Source: Helopsaltes ochotensis (Eukaryota > Chordata > Aves > Passeriformes > Locustellidae). From it: a stretch of 64,000 bases of DNA. Location of the stretch: NCBI GenBank assembly GCA_013400155.1, contig VXBM01000044.1:535191-599190 (forward strand), given 5' to 3'. Each line of letters opens with the position of its first letter. Position 1 is the stretch's first letter. Positions 13,021 to 28,490 of this stretch are shown here, one piece after another. The translations under genes and the position numbers were made by a program. Under the pieces are notes generated by a model. The model did not search any database. It was not told the DNA's origin and saw nothing but the letters and a program-made list of their open reading frames with translations.

Positions 13021-16000
13021 CAGGACCAAAGACAAAAAAAAGCCTCACGAAAAGTGCTAAAAAGTGGCAAAAAATTAGAATAGTTATTGTGACTATTGTT
13101 ATTAACTGAAAAGTTCTTAGAAGTCTTCTTGTGGGAGCCTAAAAAGCCATGACAAGGAAAGATCACATTAAATTCACCCTCAATTTCTCCCATGCCTTTC
13201 ATGACTAGCCAGCATACAAATTTCACTGAATACTTAGTAGATTGCCTGATACAACCATTGTTATGTTTTCATTATTTTGTCCTAATTATATATAAAATAG
13301 TTTTTGCCCTTCTCATTACTACATCAGGATTATTATTCTGAATGTTTGGCTCAGGTCTTTAGTATACTCTCTTCTTGGCTAGACAGATTTTCTTTTTCCT
13401 GATCTAAAAAGCAAGAATCTCTGAAAAGCACTGCAGTAAAAATCAGTATTTCTGAAATCCTGTTCTGACCTTCACCCTACTCACACTGCATGTCCTCCTT
13501 TTCTACTTAGCACTTTTTTCTTATAATTCTTCTCTCCTTGAAAATCATTCATCCAAATTTAAGTGACAGCTATCCTCCATTAGAAGATTAACTCTGTTTA
13601 AAAATTATTCTTTGTTAAGAAGTACTATGTCACACCAGAATTAGATGCTTGAATTAACATTGCAAAATTTAGAAACATGATTACTGTATTATTATCATTT
13701 AATGATTTTCATTTTGCAGCTTACTTTTTTATAAGAAAGCCATTTCTCCATCTTGTGCTCACACTGTGCCTACTCACTTAGAACTATACATCTAACTACT
13801 GTGGAACAAAAATAGCATAAAAAAAGCTGCTAGAAATAGAAATTACCATATTCATGACTTTCTAGATAAACTTTTCAGAACACAGTAGAAGATGGAATTT
13901 GAACTAGAAAAAGTTATTGTCAAGTTTCCTGATCAAACAGACAGCTCCATAAAATAGCAAAACTGGTTGAAAATATAAAGAAACACTTATTTAAAGGCGA
14001 TGACATAAAATTACAGATTCAATATGTCTAAAATGCACTACAACAGCCTAGTTCATTAAAGCAAATGGATAAAAATAAATACATATATTAGAAAAACAAA
14101 GTAAACAATGAAAAACTACTTTCCAAGGACATAAACCTAATCATTAAAAGAGAATTTAAATACTTAATACTTAATTAAATAATTCAAGTGTGTTGAAGTA
14201 GTAGGATATAAAGTAAGCAACTGAGGAATACAGACTACTTAGCTTTTCAAAGCACCACCTTATTGCCCTCCATGTCTTTCTTAAAAGTGTCTCTAATCTG
14301 AGAGCAAAAGAAAAAACATGTCCCAGAGCTATTTCTCCAAAGGCTAGTATATATTTCATACTATGTTATGGCTTAAACATCTGTTTAGTTTGAGCTACTC
14401 AGTTTCTGCACAATGAAGTAGTTGCAAGAACATCCTTGAGCATTCTGATCCCATTTTCTAACATTGTCAGGTCAGTATCTTCCAGAAAACAGGTAGAGTG
14501 AGAAAGTTCATTCTTTTTAAGTCTGAAATATTTTTAATAATGAAAAAATCCAAAGAATAAAACAGCAAAATACACCTTTGATAAGGATTACAGCAGAGAC
14601 TTTAAAAACAGTCTTCAACATTACCCTTATCTTAACAGCCTAAGTTTCACCATGTAAATCTAAAGCTTGTTTTACCTAATCACAGGGGACATACTAAAGA
14701 GTAAATTTGTTCTCCTTGGGACTATAAGCACTGTTACATACTTGAAAGGAATCAACCTTGGTAACAAAAGGGCTCTGCACCACAGCAGATAGTGTAGCAC
14801 AGGTTCTCACCTGTGGGTACAAGAACCTCATTTCTTCACAACATCTGATTTTGGACGCATTTACTCCTGCCAAGTTGGGAACTGTTTTTTCTTAGTATCT
14901 TAAAAATGACAACATTTCAGTATTAACTTTATTTTCTAAGTTAAGTGCCTTGAATTTTCTGATTCTTTGATTGAGTTAATGTTCGCAGTGCAACAACTGG
15001 AAGAGGGGATGCCAGATGTTTATGATGGAACAGTACTTTTGAACAATGACAGTTATGCCTCTTCTCAGTATTTAATGGACCAGGACTGACTTGTTTGGCA
15101 AGGAAAGGAAAAAAAGAATATGATTATCCAATTAGACTAAGATCAGTTGGAACAGGATCAGGTGGACAGACAACTGTGAAATAAAGACTATTTCAGGAGA
15201 GCCCGTGCCTATCCTTAAATCCTTTAGAAGCAGTCTGATTTATGTGGGAAGCAGATAGTAATGTTTTTAAGGGCAGACAGTCATTTTTTTCAGTACAAAA
15301 GTCCCAGTCAACATTGCTTTACTTATTCTACACTAGCTTTGTTCTTTTTGCCACTGAGATAAACACAGAATGAAAAGTGAACTGGAACATATCAGTGTCT
15401 CAATTTTTGTATTTTATAAAAAGTTAAACTGATAACCCACATTTTAAAAGGGTGTCAGTCATTTTACAGAATGACTCAACTCACCAAACAAGGTTATTAG
15501 TTTAACAACAAAAGCTGATATTCTCTCAAGCTGAATTTATGTACTATATGAACATTATGTATACAGTATTTATTCTTTCTCTAGCAAATTGCACTCTCAC
15601 TATACTTGCAGACATACAGTATAAACCTATGGAGTGAATCAAGCTTCATAAATACCTTTTAAAAAGTCAGAATTCTAGATGAAAACAGAAGTTCTTAAAA
15701 ACTGAGAAAATGTTGAATTTTGCAGAATCTTTTGCAGAATCTTCCAAATCTATTACATCCTACAAACAAATCTACAGATCTACGAATCTTACAAATCTAT
15801 TTTCTAAACCAACATAGCTCCCTCAGATTTTCAAAATGCATTACTACACACATTTTTGGAATGTTTCATTGCAATGATGCAGTAAGTGCTCTACTGGGCT
15901 TCTGGCCTCTAAAGAAATTCACTAGAGTTGAATGCAACTATAGATGCTGTTCTCACAGTGTCACAGTTAAGGCTAAAACTTAAAATACCTTAATTACCTT

Positions 16001-18371
16001 ACTACTGTCACTATTTTTCTTGGCAAACTCAGTAATTAGTGAATCATACCTTAAACTAAAGCCAAAGTAAACATCAGAATGTCTAAAATCAGAATAATAT
16101 AAGGGGGTTTTGCACCAAAGCACTGAGACACTGATAAGATGCTGACAGAATCTAAATCTCCCTCCTTCAGGAATTTGCAGCCATCTGTCCACAGTATCTA
16201 ATTCCTTCCTGGGGAGCCACTTTCCCAACTGCCTAGCATCCTGAGATACAAAAGTACTCAGATCTTCCCACAAACTTCTGGCTGCTCACCTGGAAAAAAA
16301 GTATCAAGCAGTAGGGCATATAACATCAACGGTGTTCTCAGCTGAGAATGTTGGGATACTTTGACTGACGGAGATTTGCCAGCCTTGGCAGACAGACCAT
16401 GACCACTACCACAAGAGTGTTTTATAGAAACACAGCTACAGCACCTAATGGGGTGTGTATGGGGTACCCTAATGGGCTGTTCATTTTCTCTTCTCCTCAG
16501 ATGGTTCCAGAACACCATAGTCACCCAAAGGTTTGTCCTCAAACCTTCATACATCCTTTTAAAAGATGTCATTCAACAACAGGAAAACCCATTTCCTCCA
16601 TCCAGGCATTTACTCTGCATTGTGTTTCTTATTCAGAAGTGATGCTAGGCATTTCTAAATGAACATGCTGGCATTAAAAAGCAATATAGCATGCTTAGAG
16701 TAGAAAATGTCCATGCATTCTATAATTCTGTGCGCCTTCCATGATATAATACTTTTGGGTCTTGCATTTCCCTGGTTAAAGTCTGGGGAGAGGAGTGCAG
16801 GAAACAATTCCTAGTGAAATAAGATGATGTCTACATTCCCCAGAAAGTGAACCTGTCCTCTAATTAGGAAGGGCCAGACTGTCTGCCAATATAGACCAGA
16901 TAGAAGGGTTTCCAGGTGAAAAACAAAGCAAGGCTGTAACAGCTGAAATTGGTGAGCAGTTACAAAGTACTCAACTAACAGTGAAATTTAAATTCATGCA
17001 AGGTCTGAAATAGAACTTTACCTTGAGAGAAGCAGCAAGTCAAACAAGAGCAACAAATATCTTGTTAACTGCAACCATAGTGCAATTTAAGCATAGTTGT
17101 TCTGCTATAATCATTTGTAACTGTGTTGTCTACCCATATTTTACTGTCACCTAAAATAGCTCTCCGTGGGTTTAACAAACCTGACATGTCTCTAAGTGGG
17201 ATTCTGTGTCACCTTTACAAATACTCCATTTCATGTGAACTGCAGGCCAGGCAGAGAGTTCCATATAGGTGCAGGGCAGGTTGGAGCATTCATGTTATTT
17301 TTTTGGGGTACTGTTATGCAGTAAGATTTCCAGGTATGCACACAAACACCAAGACTCTAAATAAAATGTCAGCAGTGAATAAGAACAGATTAAGAATAAA
17401 AAGTATTTAGTTGCTGTAAAATATTTTCTTAGACTATTATGCTATGAATACTGATAAAGAACATATTTAACAACTGAAATGCAGTATCAGGCAAATATTT
17501 ACATTACCAAAATGTGAAAGACAGATAAAACCTTGCAGTGTGCTACCTTCACATTGTTCTAAGGTGTTAGGATATTCTTCTTGACCTACTGAACTGGAAA
17601 GTAAAGATCAGGCTAAGTACAGTTCAAGCAGCCTCATTATCCAACACGCAATTAGTGATGAGGACCTGCCTGCATGGTGAGAGTATGGAAGTCTCATTGT
17701 TTGTAACATAAAGTGAAATTTACCACTAAAATTCTGAAGAAATGTATTTAAATAGTTAGAGAATAGGATGTAAAATGTTACATGCACTCACTAATTTATC
17801 CTGCCTCATTAAAATACAGCTCCATTCAAAAGAGATCCTCTCTATACCTTAAAAATAGCTATCCATATAGTATTATACATTTTGAAATACTATATAAACA
17901 CTTAAGACTAGTTCCCTTCAGAGAAGCCCCAAAGAATAAGAAGGGCTTTTCTTTCTGCTGTTTCAACTACAGTTCAACGTTTTCAGACCTAAATACGGTA
18001 AACAAAAAGCCACGTGCAGAACTAGAAGAGCTAGGGTGGTAAATTTTTAACTGCATAAAGTTTCATTTTGTATTATGAACCTTACAGTAATTCAGACTCT
18101 ACTGACCTAAAAAAAAAAAAAAAAGTAGGTATTTTCTATAGATGAGATTGAGTAGGCTTTTCCCAATAAGTATTACACTTTGCTGCACAAATAATTCACA
18201 ACAATAATAACAATTAATACCACAGCAGGTAAATAATAATGGCAAAGTCTTGTACATTGAAGCAAGTTTTTTTAAATTCCTTGTGTCACAGTGCCTACAC
18301 ATTCTGCTTGGGCTACATCCATGCACCAAATCACGGTCTCTGGTAGGTGAGTTAATTCTCCAAGAGGAAAC
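13021..18371. other. Intron-like stretch; nothing recognised
   Basis: AT-rich DNA. Open frames such as those at 15980-16572 overlap one another on both strands without any family resemblance or splice context. A poly-A run is at 18109-18124. Confidence 0.5.
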
Positions 18372-18545
18372 CACAGAATAAGCTGAGTTGGAAGGGACCC
18401 ACAAGGATGACTGAATGTAGCTCCTAGCCCTGCACAGGACCATCCCCAAGAACCACATCGTGGCTCAGGAGTGTTGTCCAAACACATCTTGAACTCTGTC
18501 AGGCTTGCTGCTGTAATACCTAAATGCTGGGAGCCACCTGACAAT
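18372..18545 (-). mobile_element. CR1 LINE 3' fragment, relatively well preserved
   Basis: It starts CACAGAATAAGCTGAGTTGG and continues AAGGGACCCACAAGGATGA, CCCTGCACAGGACCATCCC, AGTGTTGTCCAAACACATC and TTGAACTCTGTCAGGCTTG. This is a close match to the reverse complement of a common avian CR1 3' end. It is truncated at about 18545. Two overlapping minus-strand open frames here belong to this repeat. Confidence 0.9.
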
Positions 18546-21500
18546 CATTTCAATGATAGCATTAAAAAGCTGTGAAAGATGCCACAAAGACCTTCTAAAA
18601 TACAACCATCATGAAAGTAAATCTATTTCCACTGGAAGTCCACTGGCAACAGAGTGCCCGAGGTTGTGCATCCTCCTCTTTACTGCATAAAACTGTGGGA
18701 ACAATGAACCCTTGCATGTCTATTAATATTTATAAATCTAGGGGAGCAAACAACCTTTAGCTAGGATAATGTCAGCAAAGACATGTGATGATTTATTATG
18801 TCCGACAGACACAAGAGACTCACTACTAAAAGCAAGACTCAGTGGAAAGAAACTTAACAGCTGCAATTTCTTGAGTACAAATCCAATCAAAGAAGCACTG
18901 TGACACTTTCACTGGTATGCCACTACTTCCAGATTCAAAAGGAGTAATTTTGTTTAAGCAACAGGTGATGCAAATGATCCTTGTAGTAACTCAATTGCAA
19001 GCCTAGCAAGTTACATAGCATTTCAGCATAAACCCTTTTGGTATTCCGAGGTCTTAATTTTAGCTTGTAATCTGAAAGTAAAAGTTTCCCAGTCTTCTGA
19101 AAATCAAAGCTGAGTCTGTCAGTGATATCTTCAAAATATTACAGACATAACTGTCCCAAAATGAATTAATGCATTTTCCTTGAATAATTATTTTATTTCC
19201 ATATAACTTAAATGACCATTAGTTTTCATTAATAGCTCAATATAACAGTGACATAAAACTGCTGTGATTTTAGATAGCTGAAAGACCATCCTAACATTGG
19301 TATCAATCCAGTTACTAAAGAAGAGCAAAAAAATGCCACCACCCTCTTTCTTTGGACACTGTCTATCAGGCAACCAAGAATTTAAAAAGGTGTGACACAA
19401 TTAATACTACTTCTTTCTGTATATGAGATTGGAATAATGCCATTATTCATTCCAGTTTTCAAATATGTGTCCTCAAACCCATGGGAGATCAAACATAATT
19501 GAGTGGTGTGGATTTGTACCTGCCTTGTGTACACAGTTTTGTGTTTCTTTCTGGCACTGATCTTCAGTACCAGTTGATGAAAGTCACTTAAATGAGATTT
19601 TCTGGTGCTCCAGTGCTAACCAATTTAGAGGATCTCTGAAGTTTTAGTGTAACCAGGAGAACCTAATCCATTTCATTGTACTTACAAAAATGAAATTATT
19701 TTGCCTCTGGCTCCTTTTTGCAGCCTACAATGTTGTTTGGGTAATCACAGGGTATCAATGCTACCAGACTGCTTTCATATAAACACTTTGGGCTTGCTTT
19801 AATATCTCTGTATCCAGGGGAGCTGCATAAAATCTTGAGTGCCAAAACTAAGGGCATATTTAAGCTCTAAATACCTGCTTGACAAAGAAATAGTGCAAGA
19901 AAATATTCATACTGCAGTTGCTAACAGCTGTTTCTTTTTTTACATTGTAGATGAGATCCAACATTAGCCTGTGTCTTGCAAATCCTGGTACCATTTCATA
20001 TGTTTGAAAGTGCAAATAAAACAGTGCTATCTTAAAACCACACTTAGGATCTTTCTAAAAATAGGAAAGTGCTGGAGGTCACTGTGTAGTGGAGGGAACA
20101 CAGTAGAAGAGCATAAGTAATTTAAAAGGCTACTAGGAGTCTGGTTTTAACATTAAATTTACTTCAAATCAGTGTTTTTCTTCCACTTCTTTGCATGCAT
20201 TCTTTAAACAGTGTAAAGGATATTTGAGAAACTGAGTCTGATAAACAGGTCATTAACATTCGAGAAGAAAATTTATTACTACATTTAAATAGTTTTTACA
20301 AAGCAAAACTGAAAGATCTCTAAGAAAACGGAGTGAGGAAAGAGGTACAGTGTAAAAAGAAGTACATACTAATTGTATATACTATAGTATACTGTACTCT
20401 ATATAGCAGTAGACTAATGGAAAATTAATTACAGAGGTTTCTTTATTCTCTTTCTGTACATACACTTCAATATAGTAGTGGAGTCCCCTGAAAGAAAAAA
20501 ATAAGGCAGGATTAATTGTGTCTGGACAACTTCTGCTCAATGCACATGCAAGGTCAGACCCAAACCCATGGCTTGGGGGGTGGGTTCTTGTCTTTACCAC
20601 TGATTTCCAATTAAGACCTTAATTAAATTTTATTCCCTCTCTTCAGTAATTATTATCTAATCTTTGTTTAGAATGATTTTGTGAGTTTTAAGTCTCAGTG
20701 TGAATAACAGAATATTTGGTGTGTTGCAAAATAAATACAAGGAACACTGAAATATGTGAAAACTGGAGAGCAGGCTGGTGGGTAAGCTCAAACCAAAGCA
20801 GAGTTATACTCATGATGCAGCCTTCTTCTCCTCTGAGGATGCTCCTTCTTTGAATGCACGATATTTGTATCCCTGAAGGACATTACTCTCCTGTTTACTG
20901 CTGCCTGTTTTTTTAGAATCAATGCGCCTCTGGGGAAGCCATTCACTTGCATCTATATTTGGGGTAGTCTGCTGTTATGATAGCAGCTGGCTTAGAAAAG
21001 CAGATAAAGATTGCAGTGGCATGAGAAAACATGTTCTGGGCAAATAACATCCTCCAAAGAGAAGCCAAAAATGTCATCGGATTGCAAGGCTGTATCACAA
21101 TTACTGCAATTCATAATTTCTTACAACATTATTGTTGCAAAAAATTGAGTAATTTCAGTATTTTTACCTCTGTTTTTCTTTTCCTTAAAGAAGCTTATGA
21201 ATCTCCAATGGAAGAATATTTCCTCCTGATACTTTCAAACCATTAAGATCCTAATATGGAGTAAGAAACAACAATTGGGGCAATGAGGTATGCTGCAAAA
21301 AGATTGCATAGAAATGAGTCTTAGGGGAAACAAACCCCCACAAAATGTGATTACCTCTAGTGGCAGTTAAACTCCAACATCTGTGAAGTATGAAATTCCT
21401 CACAGCCCAGCCACTATCAGCGAGATGCCAGGATTTTAGGACAAATAAAAGTGTCTCAGTCCTGTGAAACACACCCCAAGGGAACCAAACTTATGCAATT

Positions 21501-24500
21501 GGGAAGTACAATGTCATATTAGGATGGCATCACTGTGAATGGGGAGTTTGAGCAATAAAACCGCTTTCCCTCCCTTTTGGGGAAAACACTGGAGCCCTCC
21601 TAGTCTCCTTACCCCCCCCCAAGTGACTGATAGTTTCACTGTCTTAAAAAGCTTTTAAGAGTTTTCAACCCTGCCTTCTCCTTCAGGAAATTCAGCCAAT
21701 TCCACTTACTACAGTGCCCAAAAGCTGCACGTTTCATTTGCTATAATAGCAATGAATCAATTCCAGAATACTGCTAGATTCACTTCCAGATTTAAACAGC
21801 TTCATAAACAAATTCCAGTGGCAAGATTATACTTGCATATTGTCTATTTAGTATCATTTGCCTTGTAAAATAATTACTCATTTTTATGTGATAAATTTGT
21901 GTCTCCAGAACTGTCCTCTAGGTTAAGAGTCACGCTAAGTCATTCCTCACTACATGCAAATTTCCTGCAATCATTTAATTTTAGATGTTCTGCTTTCACT
22001 TAAATTGTTATTTCTTATGTTAGAGAAACAATGTTTATCTGATGGCTGTGTTTTAGTTAGCATCTTCTTAAATTCATAGAATGCAATCTATAACTGTATT
22101 CATAGAATCCCTGAGACAGTCAAAAGAGGATTGGATGTACAAAGTCTCAGATGGACCAAGGGTGTAAAATTGCAGTAAATTCAAATATGCTTGGATAGTT
22201 ACTGATACACACCTACATTTTTCCTCTATAACAAAGATATATGATTGTATTTTGTAGTCCAAGAGCTAAACCCCAAAAGAAAAAAAATGCAATGTTTCTA
22301 AAAAGAGAGAATTTGAGGAACCCAAACATTCACTAGCCATGTAAATTTCTCTACCAATACAAATTCCAACAGGATGAACAAATAAATTTAAATCAGAATT
22401 TTCCAACAAACATACTGTTACTATTACTGTTACTGAAGATACCAATGTGAAATTCATATCCATGCTTTTTGCTTTGGTACCTGCACACCACCATCTAGTA
22501 AACTTATTAAAAATGCCATCTGACCAAATGTGCTAACATCTAAACCAAAATTACTTCGAAAATTTGTAGATTTACTGTGGGTGCATTCCTAGGACTGCAA
22601 CACACAGAGAATATCAACTTCAATGCCGTTAACACAGTATTTTGAAAATACATCCTTCAAGGGCATTCACTATCCTTTCTTAGCCATGACAGAAGTGAAA
22701 TACATTTTTTTCATCACATATAAAATACAAGATGTCTCCCACATGATTCTGATTGTCAGAAAGAATCATTCCTTTGAAAGTAGGGCAATATATACACTGA
22801 CATCTTCTACACCAGTAAGAACAGATCAGCTTACCATAGTGAAAGGGCTAAACCAGATAAATTGAAAGGCTAGGACAATTATCCAAAAAATATAACAGGA
22901 AAACAAACTGACAGATGAATTTTTCTTAAGTCATGGTTGTAGATGATTTTGCTACCATAATTCTGGATGGGATCAAGACACTGCCACGAAGGGAAAAATG
23001 CTTGTGACGTATGTGTTGTTTGTGATGTATCTCCAGAATACTATTTCCCATGTCCCCACATTTATAAGGTACATGTTAGCAAGGAAACGGTTCCTGAAGT
23101 GAGATTCATAGACTTGTGAAATTCTAATAGCTTGAAAATGTGCCCCAGCAGATACTGCTGTGTGATGAAACAGTTTATCAGTAGGAGATACTATTTTTAT
23201 CTCTAATCAAGCAGGTATAAGTGTATGTAATCTGGTCTTTCAACTCTCCCATCCCCCCCAAAAAGAGCTCATCCAGAGCACATTACCATAATTGCAAATG
23301 TCTTTTTCAACTTTGCAGGAGGGAGAAAAAGGGAGTTTTTCAATGCATTCTACATTTAACTCAAATGCTTTAATGGAAAAGCTTCATATTTTTATGCCTT
23401 CAAAAAAAAAATGGATTAATCTCAACAGGCAGTTGTCTCCCATGGATTAGTAGGTCTCTCAAGAAAGCTTATATAATCCACACAGGTCTTATGATTATCT
23501 TGAAAACCCAAGGAAACATATTATTATCCTCTTAAAAGTAAAGGGCGATATTTGCGACAGGGATTTGAAGAGAAAAGTTATTCCAAGTTTTTCCTATTTC
23601 AACATTGCTTTTTTACTTCAAAAATTCCTTTAACTCCAGTATTTGCAAAGTTATTAATGGGAGTGAAGAAGGCACACCCTGTAGTACCCGATAGAAGAGC
23701 CTGCTGTAACCAAGCTGGAACTTTTGCTATGAAAAATCTTTACATAAAAATGAAAACCTGAAAATTTCAACTGATGAGCCCAGGTGAATCACCAAACTTA
23801 TCTGGTCACCTGTACTACTTATTAAAATAGACAGAACAGTTCCAATGGAAAAGAGTATTCTTTATGATGAAAGACCTAGTCCCTAACGTGTGGATTTCTG
23901 GGTATGGTCATACAACAGAAAAATGGGTAAAAGTTTGACAATTTTATTTATCTGAAAAGTCAGATGGATTCCCGTTTCCACACTGTTTGCCTTTCCCACT
24001 TTTATTTCTTTCTGGTTTTTTTTTTTCTATATATTTTTGTAGCTACCAGTTTCCACATCTGGTGTTATTTTGTTGCTCTTGCTTTGTCCCTCTTTTTCCA
24101 CTCCTATATTCTTTAGCCTTGGAAAGCTCCCTAATCCTCTCAACCTCTTCCTCTTCTGCCATTGCTGAAAAATCAGCTCATTTAAACCACACATACCATG
24201 CAATTCGGATGCTGGGGAGTGTATGGGGAACTAAGCTACATGTGAAGATGGAAGGCCTTTTAAAGATCCTTAGGAATGCCAAGACCAGGAGAAACCAGGG
24301 GAATTTGAGTTTCCTTTGTCAGCATCCTTTGAGAAACTGTCCTGTGTCCTGCCAGATCTTCACAGGGCAGAGCTAATGCAGTCATGCTGAAATGACTAAC
24401 AGCAGTAAAAAGGACATTTCTTCTGACTGAGACTGATCACTAGATGGAAAAGGAAGAATAATACCTTCCAGTCAAGATGGTAAACAAATGCTGTTTCAGC

Positions 24501-27500
24501 TAAGCAAGGAAAAAAAAAGAAACACTAAGAGCAAAGCTGAAAGTCAAGTGAAAAGCAGAGTGCAGAGTGTTCTGCGCTGACACCAGGATGGAGCCGTGAC
24601 AGCGTAATTTCCACTCCAGAAAGGCAGAGGGAGGTCACTGGATCCTCCTTGGGGCAGCAGTGGGGCTGATTCTTCCCAAAAAGCTGGATTTCTCTTTTTA
24701 ATAGCTCAGCAGAGACCTGTAGGTCTTGAGTACCAGTTTGTGTGCTCATGTGTGTGTGCACACAGAACAGTGATGTGTGCGTGTCAAAACCTTCTGTCCA
24801 AACACTGCTCAAATGTATACTGGAAAGAAATAGCCTAAAGCAACCAAGCAGCTTATGTTGTTGAATATTTCAAATGTTAACCAGACATATGCATACATCA
24901 TATAAGCTCTTAGACATCTCCAGCCTCCTAGACATCAGGTGGAAATTTGGCCCCTTGTGCAAGTCACAAAAGATCAATGGAGTGATTAAGGATGACATAG
25001 TTCTGAAATCCTGAGGGAAACTATAATGCCTGTGATCAAAATACAGATGCAAAGTGACCCCTCTGTGCAACTCAACTCTCTCCTCACAGGTAAAACTCGG
25101 GCACAGTGAAGACACTGGAATTGCCACATTCTGTGGACTACAGCCTTTAACATTCGAAAGAATGCATTGCAAGATCTATGAAATGTTAAATGTTCTGCAA
25201 AGTAACTGAAATTATTGGAGGACTGAAAATTGTGATTATTAATATTATTTATTATCTTTGACTTGCTAGACTTGGATAATCCTCAGTGACACTTGTAATT
25301 TCCATAAGCAAACAAACAAACAGAAATCCTTCCAGTTTGAAAAGTAAATCAATTCATGTGAAACTAATCTACATTTCCCAATCAAAATTGGCTCAAGGCA
25401 GTTCTGCAGTTTTCTTTTTTGCAGGCATTCATCTACCAGATGCCGTCATTTTAACTTCTGTGAAGTGATTTTATCCTAACTTGGATATTGCACATTGCTT
25501 CCACTCCTTTTAACTGAGCTTTCTTGGAGTTCTAGTGAGGGGAAGTCAGTATTGCTGCCAAGCCAACTGTTAAATGCAAGAAAAGAATTGAACATCTTTT
25601 CACTGGATATATTCTATGACAGCATCTGTGCTTGATTACTTTACCAGCAAATTGTACAGATGCTAAATGCTCAATGTATAAAATGTTGCATATGTCTGTA
25701 CAGCTATAGAGATACACACATTTCCTAGTGCACCACGACTGAGATTCAGAATTAATACTAATAAAGAATAAGTAGGATGGATTTTTTAATATTAAGTCAG
25801 AAAACAGTAACGTGTTTTTTGAAAAATGACTGCAGAGTAATTAATAGACATGATCTTACAGTGTATGACAGAATTCACCTTGGAAAAACTGGCTTCCAAT
25901 ATAGGACTACAAAGTCACATTACAAATCATTAATATTAAAAAAAAAAAAAGTGGTTTGTAATTTTTTGTAAGTCATGTTTTCTGCTCCAAGGAACACAGT
26001 AATCTTACCTCAAAGGCTCCAAGGAGGAGATTAATTCTGTTGGTCTTTATCTGCCAACCAACTAAATATCAGAAAGGCTGATATATTGCCACAGCTGACC
26101 CTCCAATTTCCTTTTCCTTATCAAATAAAACAAGCTTTCTAGAGGAGAAAGTGAGAAAGATATTTGTCTAGCAAGAGGGTAAAAAGGACAAAGTGACTTC
26201 AGTGCTTAAAAAGTAAAAAAAACCCCACAAAACAAAAAAACCCAACAAAAACAGAGAAAGAAAATTTAAAAACTAAAAACACCCAAACAAGCAAATCCTA
26301 CTCCAAAACTTTCTTGGGTTAATGGAAGTTATTATTTTTGCAATGCATGCTCTTCTAGAACTCATCCTTCAATCTCAGCAGACTAAAGCGAGTGCATTTT
26401 TAAGAATTATATTGTCAGGAGTTAGCATTTCAAGCCATAATCAATTCAAGGAAAAAGAAAAAAAAAGGAAGGCACAGAGCAGTATTTTTTCTATACTTTT
26501 CAATTTTTCATTACTTTTCAAGAAAAATCTGCTGAAATTGTTTTACCAGTTTCTATAAGAATAAGCAAAAAAAGTCTGAGATTTTTGTTAGCTTGTGTGT
26601 GCATACCCACGTGTATGTGTATTTAGGTCTTACATGCTATGAGAGCAAAAAGCCTTCTGTGACACATCTGCCAGAACAGTTATGAACCACATAACTCCAG
26701 CTACAAAAACACGAGTTGGCCACATACTGAATTTGCCATCCACATGCTCCAAGTTGCTCACTCTCCCTAATCAAGCAGAGAAAAGTAAAATTACCTAAAG
26801 AATGACTGCATGCAAAGATGCGAAGCGGTTTCTAGTTTTCTTAAGTGGCAGCCATACATGCAAAGAACTGAACAACTTAAAAGGCCAGTATTACCCTCTC
26901 TACTATACTACTACACCTAATGCACATAAGCTTGAAACCCACAGCTGAGTTCAAGAGGAGAGCAACACTTAAAATAATTCACTCCAAAAGAAATTGATGG
27001 ACAATATAGATATAAAAGTACTACCTGATATTTACATACTAATATTTTATTTCTTTCTTTCAGGATTAACAAGTGAAAACAGATACTCATCTGTACTCTG
27101 CCACATATTAATAGAGGGTAATACAAGGTCTGAGAAAATACAAAGTTGAACTGCTATTCCTCATTTCAATAGCTGAAAGAGTAAAACTAGAATCCTCTCA
27201 GGGGAAGAAAAAAATAACGAAGGAAAAAAAATCAAAATTTATTACAAAAATATCCTATATAGAAGCTATAACTATAAAAAAATAATATAAATACAGATAA
27301 ACTAGGCCTGACTGCATTATAGCAATTTCTGCAAAACCATTCTGCTGGGTTTTGCATATCTATTATTTTAATAGTATGGGGACTTTTTCCAAAAAGGGTA
27401 TCTTTGGGTTGCTCTGACAGGTGTATCTTCATGATATATGATCCCCCTGCCCTCTTTTGCATAGTACAAATAAGACTATAGAGGAAAATTTAAATCAGCA

Positions 27501-28490
27501 AAACCAGCTTTAACCCGTATTACTGAGCCATTCGTTCACCGGTATATGTGGTATATATTTTAAGATAAAGACTCTGCAGAGAAAAACAAGGGCACAGAAG
27601 AAGTAAACTTGATTTTCCATTAAAGATTAATTAAAAGAAAACATGATGAGAATGAAAATTAAAAATTTTATTTATATAACTGCAGTTAGGAACAGCAAAC
27701 CATCTTCTGCATGTCCCTCATCAAAGCAGGGGAGTGATTAGGAGATGAAAGACTCTGCAAGCAAAGTAGCAGATTTCTTTCAAGAAGCTTCTTTCCCCAG
27801 CACCTGAGTAGCACAGGTTTTTAATCAAATTGAACTCATCACTGAGAAGATTGACTAATTGCAGCAAGCATCTCTGTGGAGGCTGGGTCTCTGAACCTGC
27901 TCTTATCTACAGTCTCCAGCAGAACTCAGCCAGATTCCTGGCTGGCAACCAGAGGCAAGCGCACATGGCCTAAGATCCCCTCTGGAAAGTTACTGCATAG
28001 ATTCACATCCATCATCACTGTTCCCTTGGCTGAGGGGGAAAAAGAAACAGCAGCACATGGAGAATGCCCTAGAGTATCCAAAAATTTATTCAAAAGTTAT
28101 GAGTGCTGGGAAAAAGATAATGTTGAGCAGTTCTTGACTTTAAAACCTAACTTCGTTTTTAAACTGTTCAGGAACTGGGACATAGAAATAAAATAAATTT
28201 TTACCCATTACAGAGCTGAGAACTGCCCCAGGAAAACCGGCTATTGCTTGCAACTTCTCCTAGTATTTATGGAAGTTTTCCTGTTCACACCATGGAATTA
28301 ACTGCTTTCCTACCTCAACTAGCTTGTATTATTATGTACTATTTATTATGAAGGCTTAAATGATATAACTGATGCCTTAGCAACATAACTATTTTTGATA
28401 CACAGTATTTAATATGGGAAGGACACAGAAACAAAAAAAAATGCCTACAAAAATGCAACAGAGTATTTTATTAAGGAGCAATGAAGAAAG
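18546..28490. other. Intron-like stretch; nothing recognised
   Basis: About 10 kb of AT-rich sequence with no CR1 terminus I trust and no exon. Minor items: a C run at 21612-21620, a (TG)n-rich patch near 24738-24785, and an A/C-rich tract at 26217-26290. Confidence 0.45.
26217..26290. repeat. A/C-rich tract
   Basis: AAAAACCCCACAAAAC, AAAAAAACCCAAC and later AACACCCAAACAAGC in about 75 bases. Confidence 0.85.

Noticed and set aside
15980..16662. Overlapping open frames of 64-104 residues on both strands
   Set aside because: No frame has recognisable motifs or flanking splice signals, and overlap on both strands suggests a chance lack of stops.
18640..18690. Possible plus-strand CR1 piece (ACAGAGTGCCCGAGGTTGTG)
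   Set aside because: It resembles the CR1 'ggctgcccagagaggttgtgg' block, but only about 30 bases match and nothing consistent flanks it.
22076..22118. Two CATAGAAT octamers suggesting a CR1 3' end
   Set aside because: The sequence after them (GCAATCTATAACTG and CCCTGAGACAG) does not continue like any CR1 I know; the octamers are probably coincidental.
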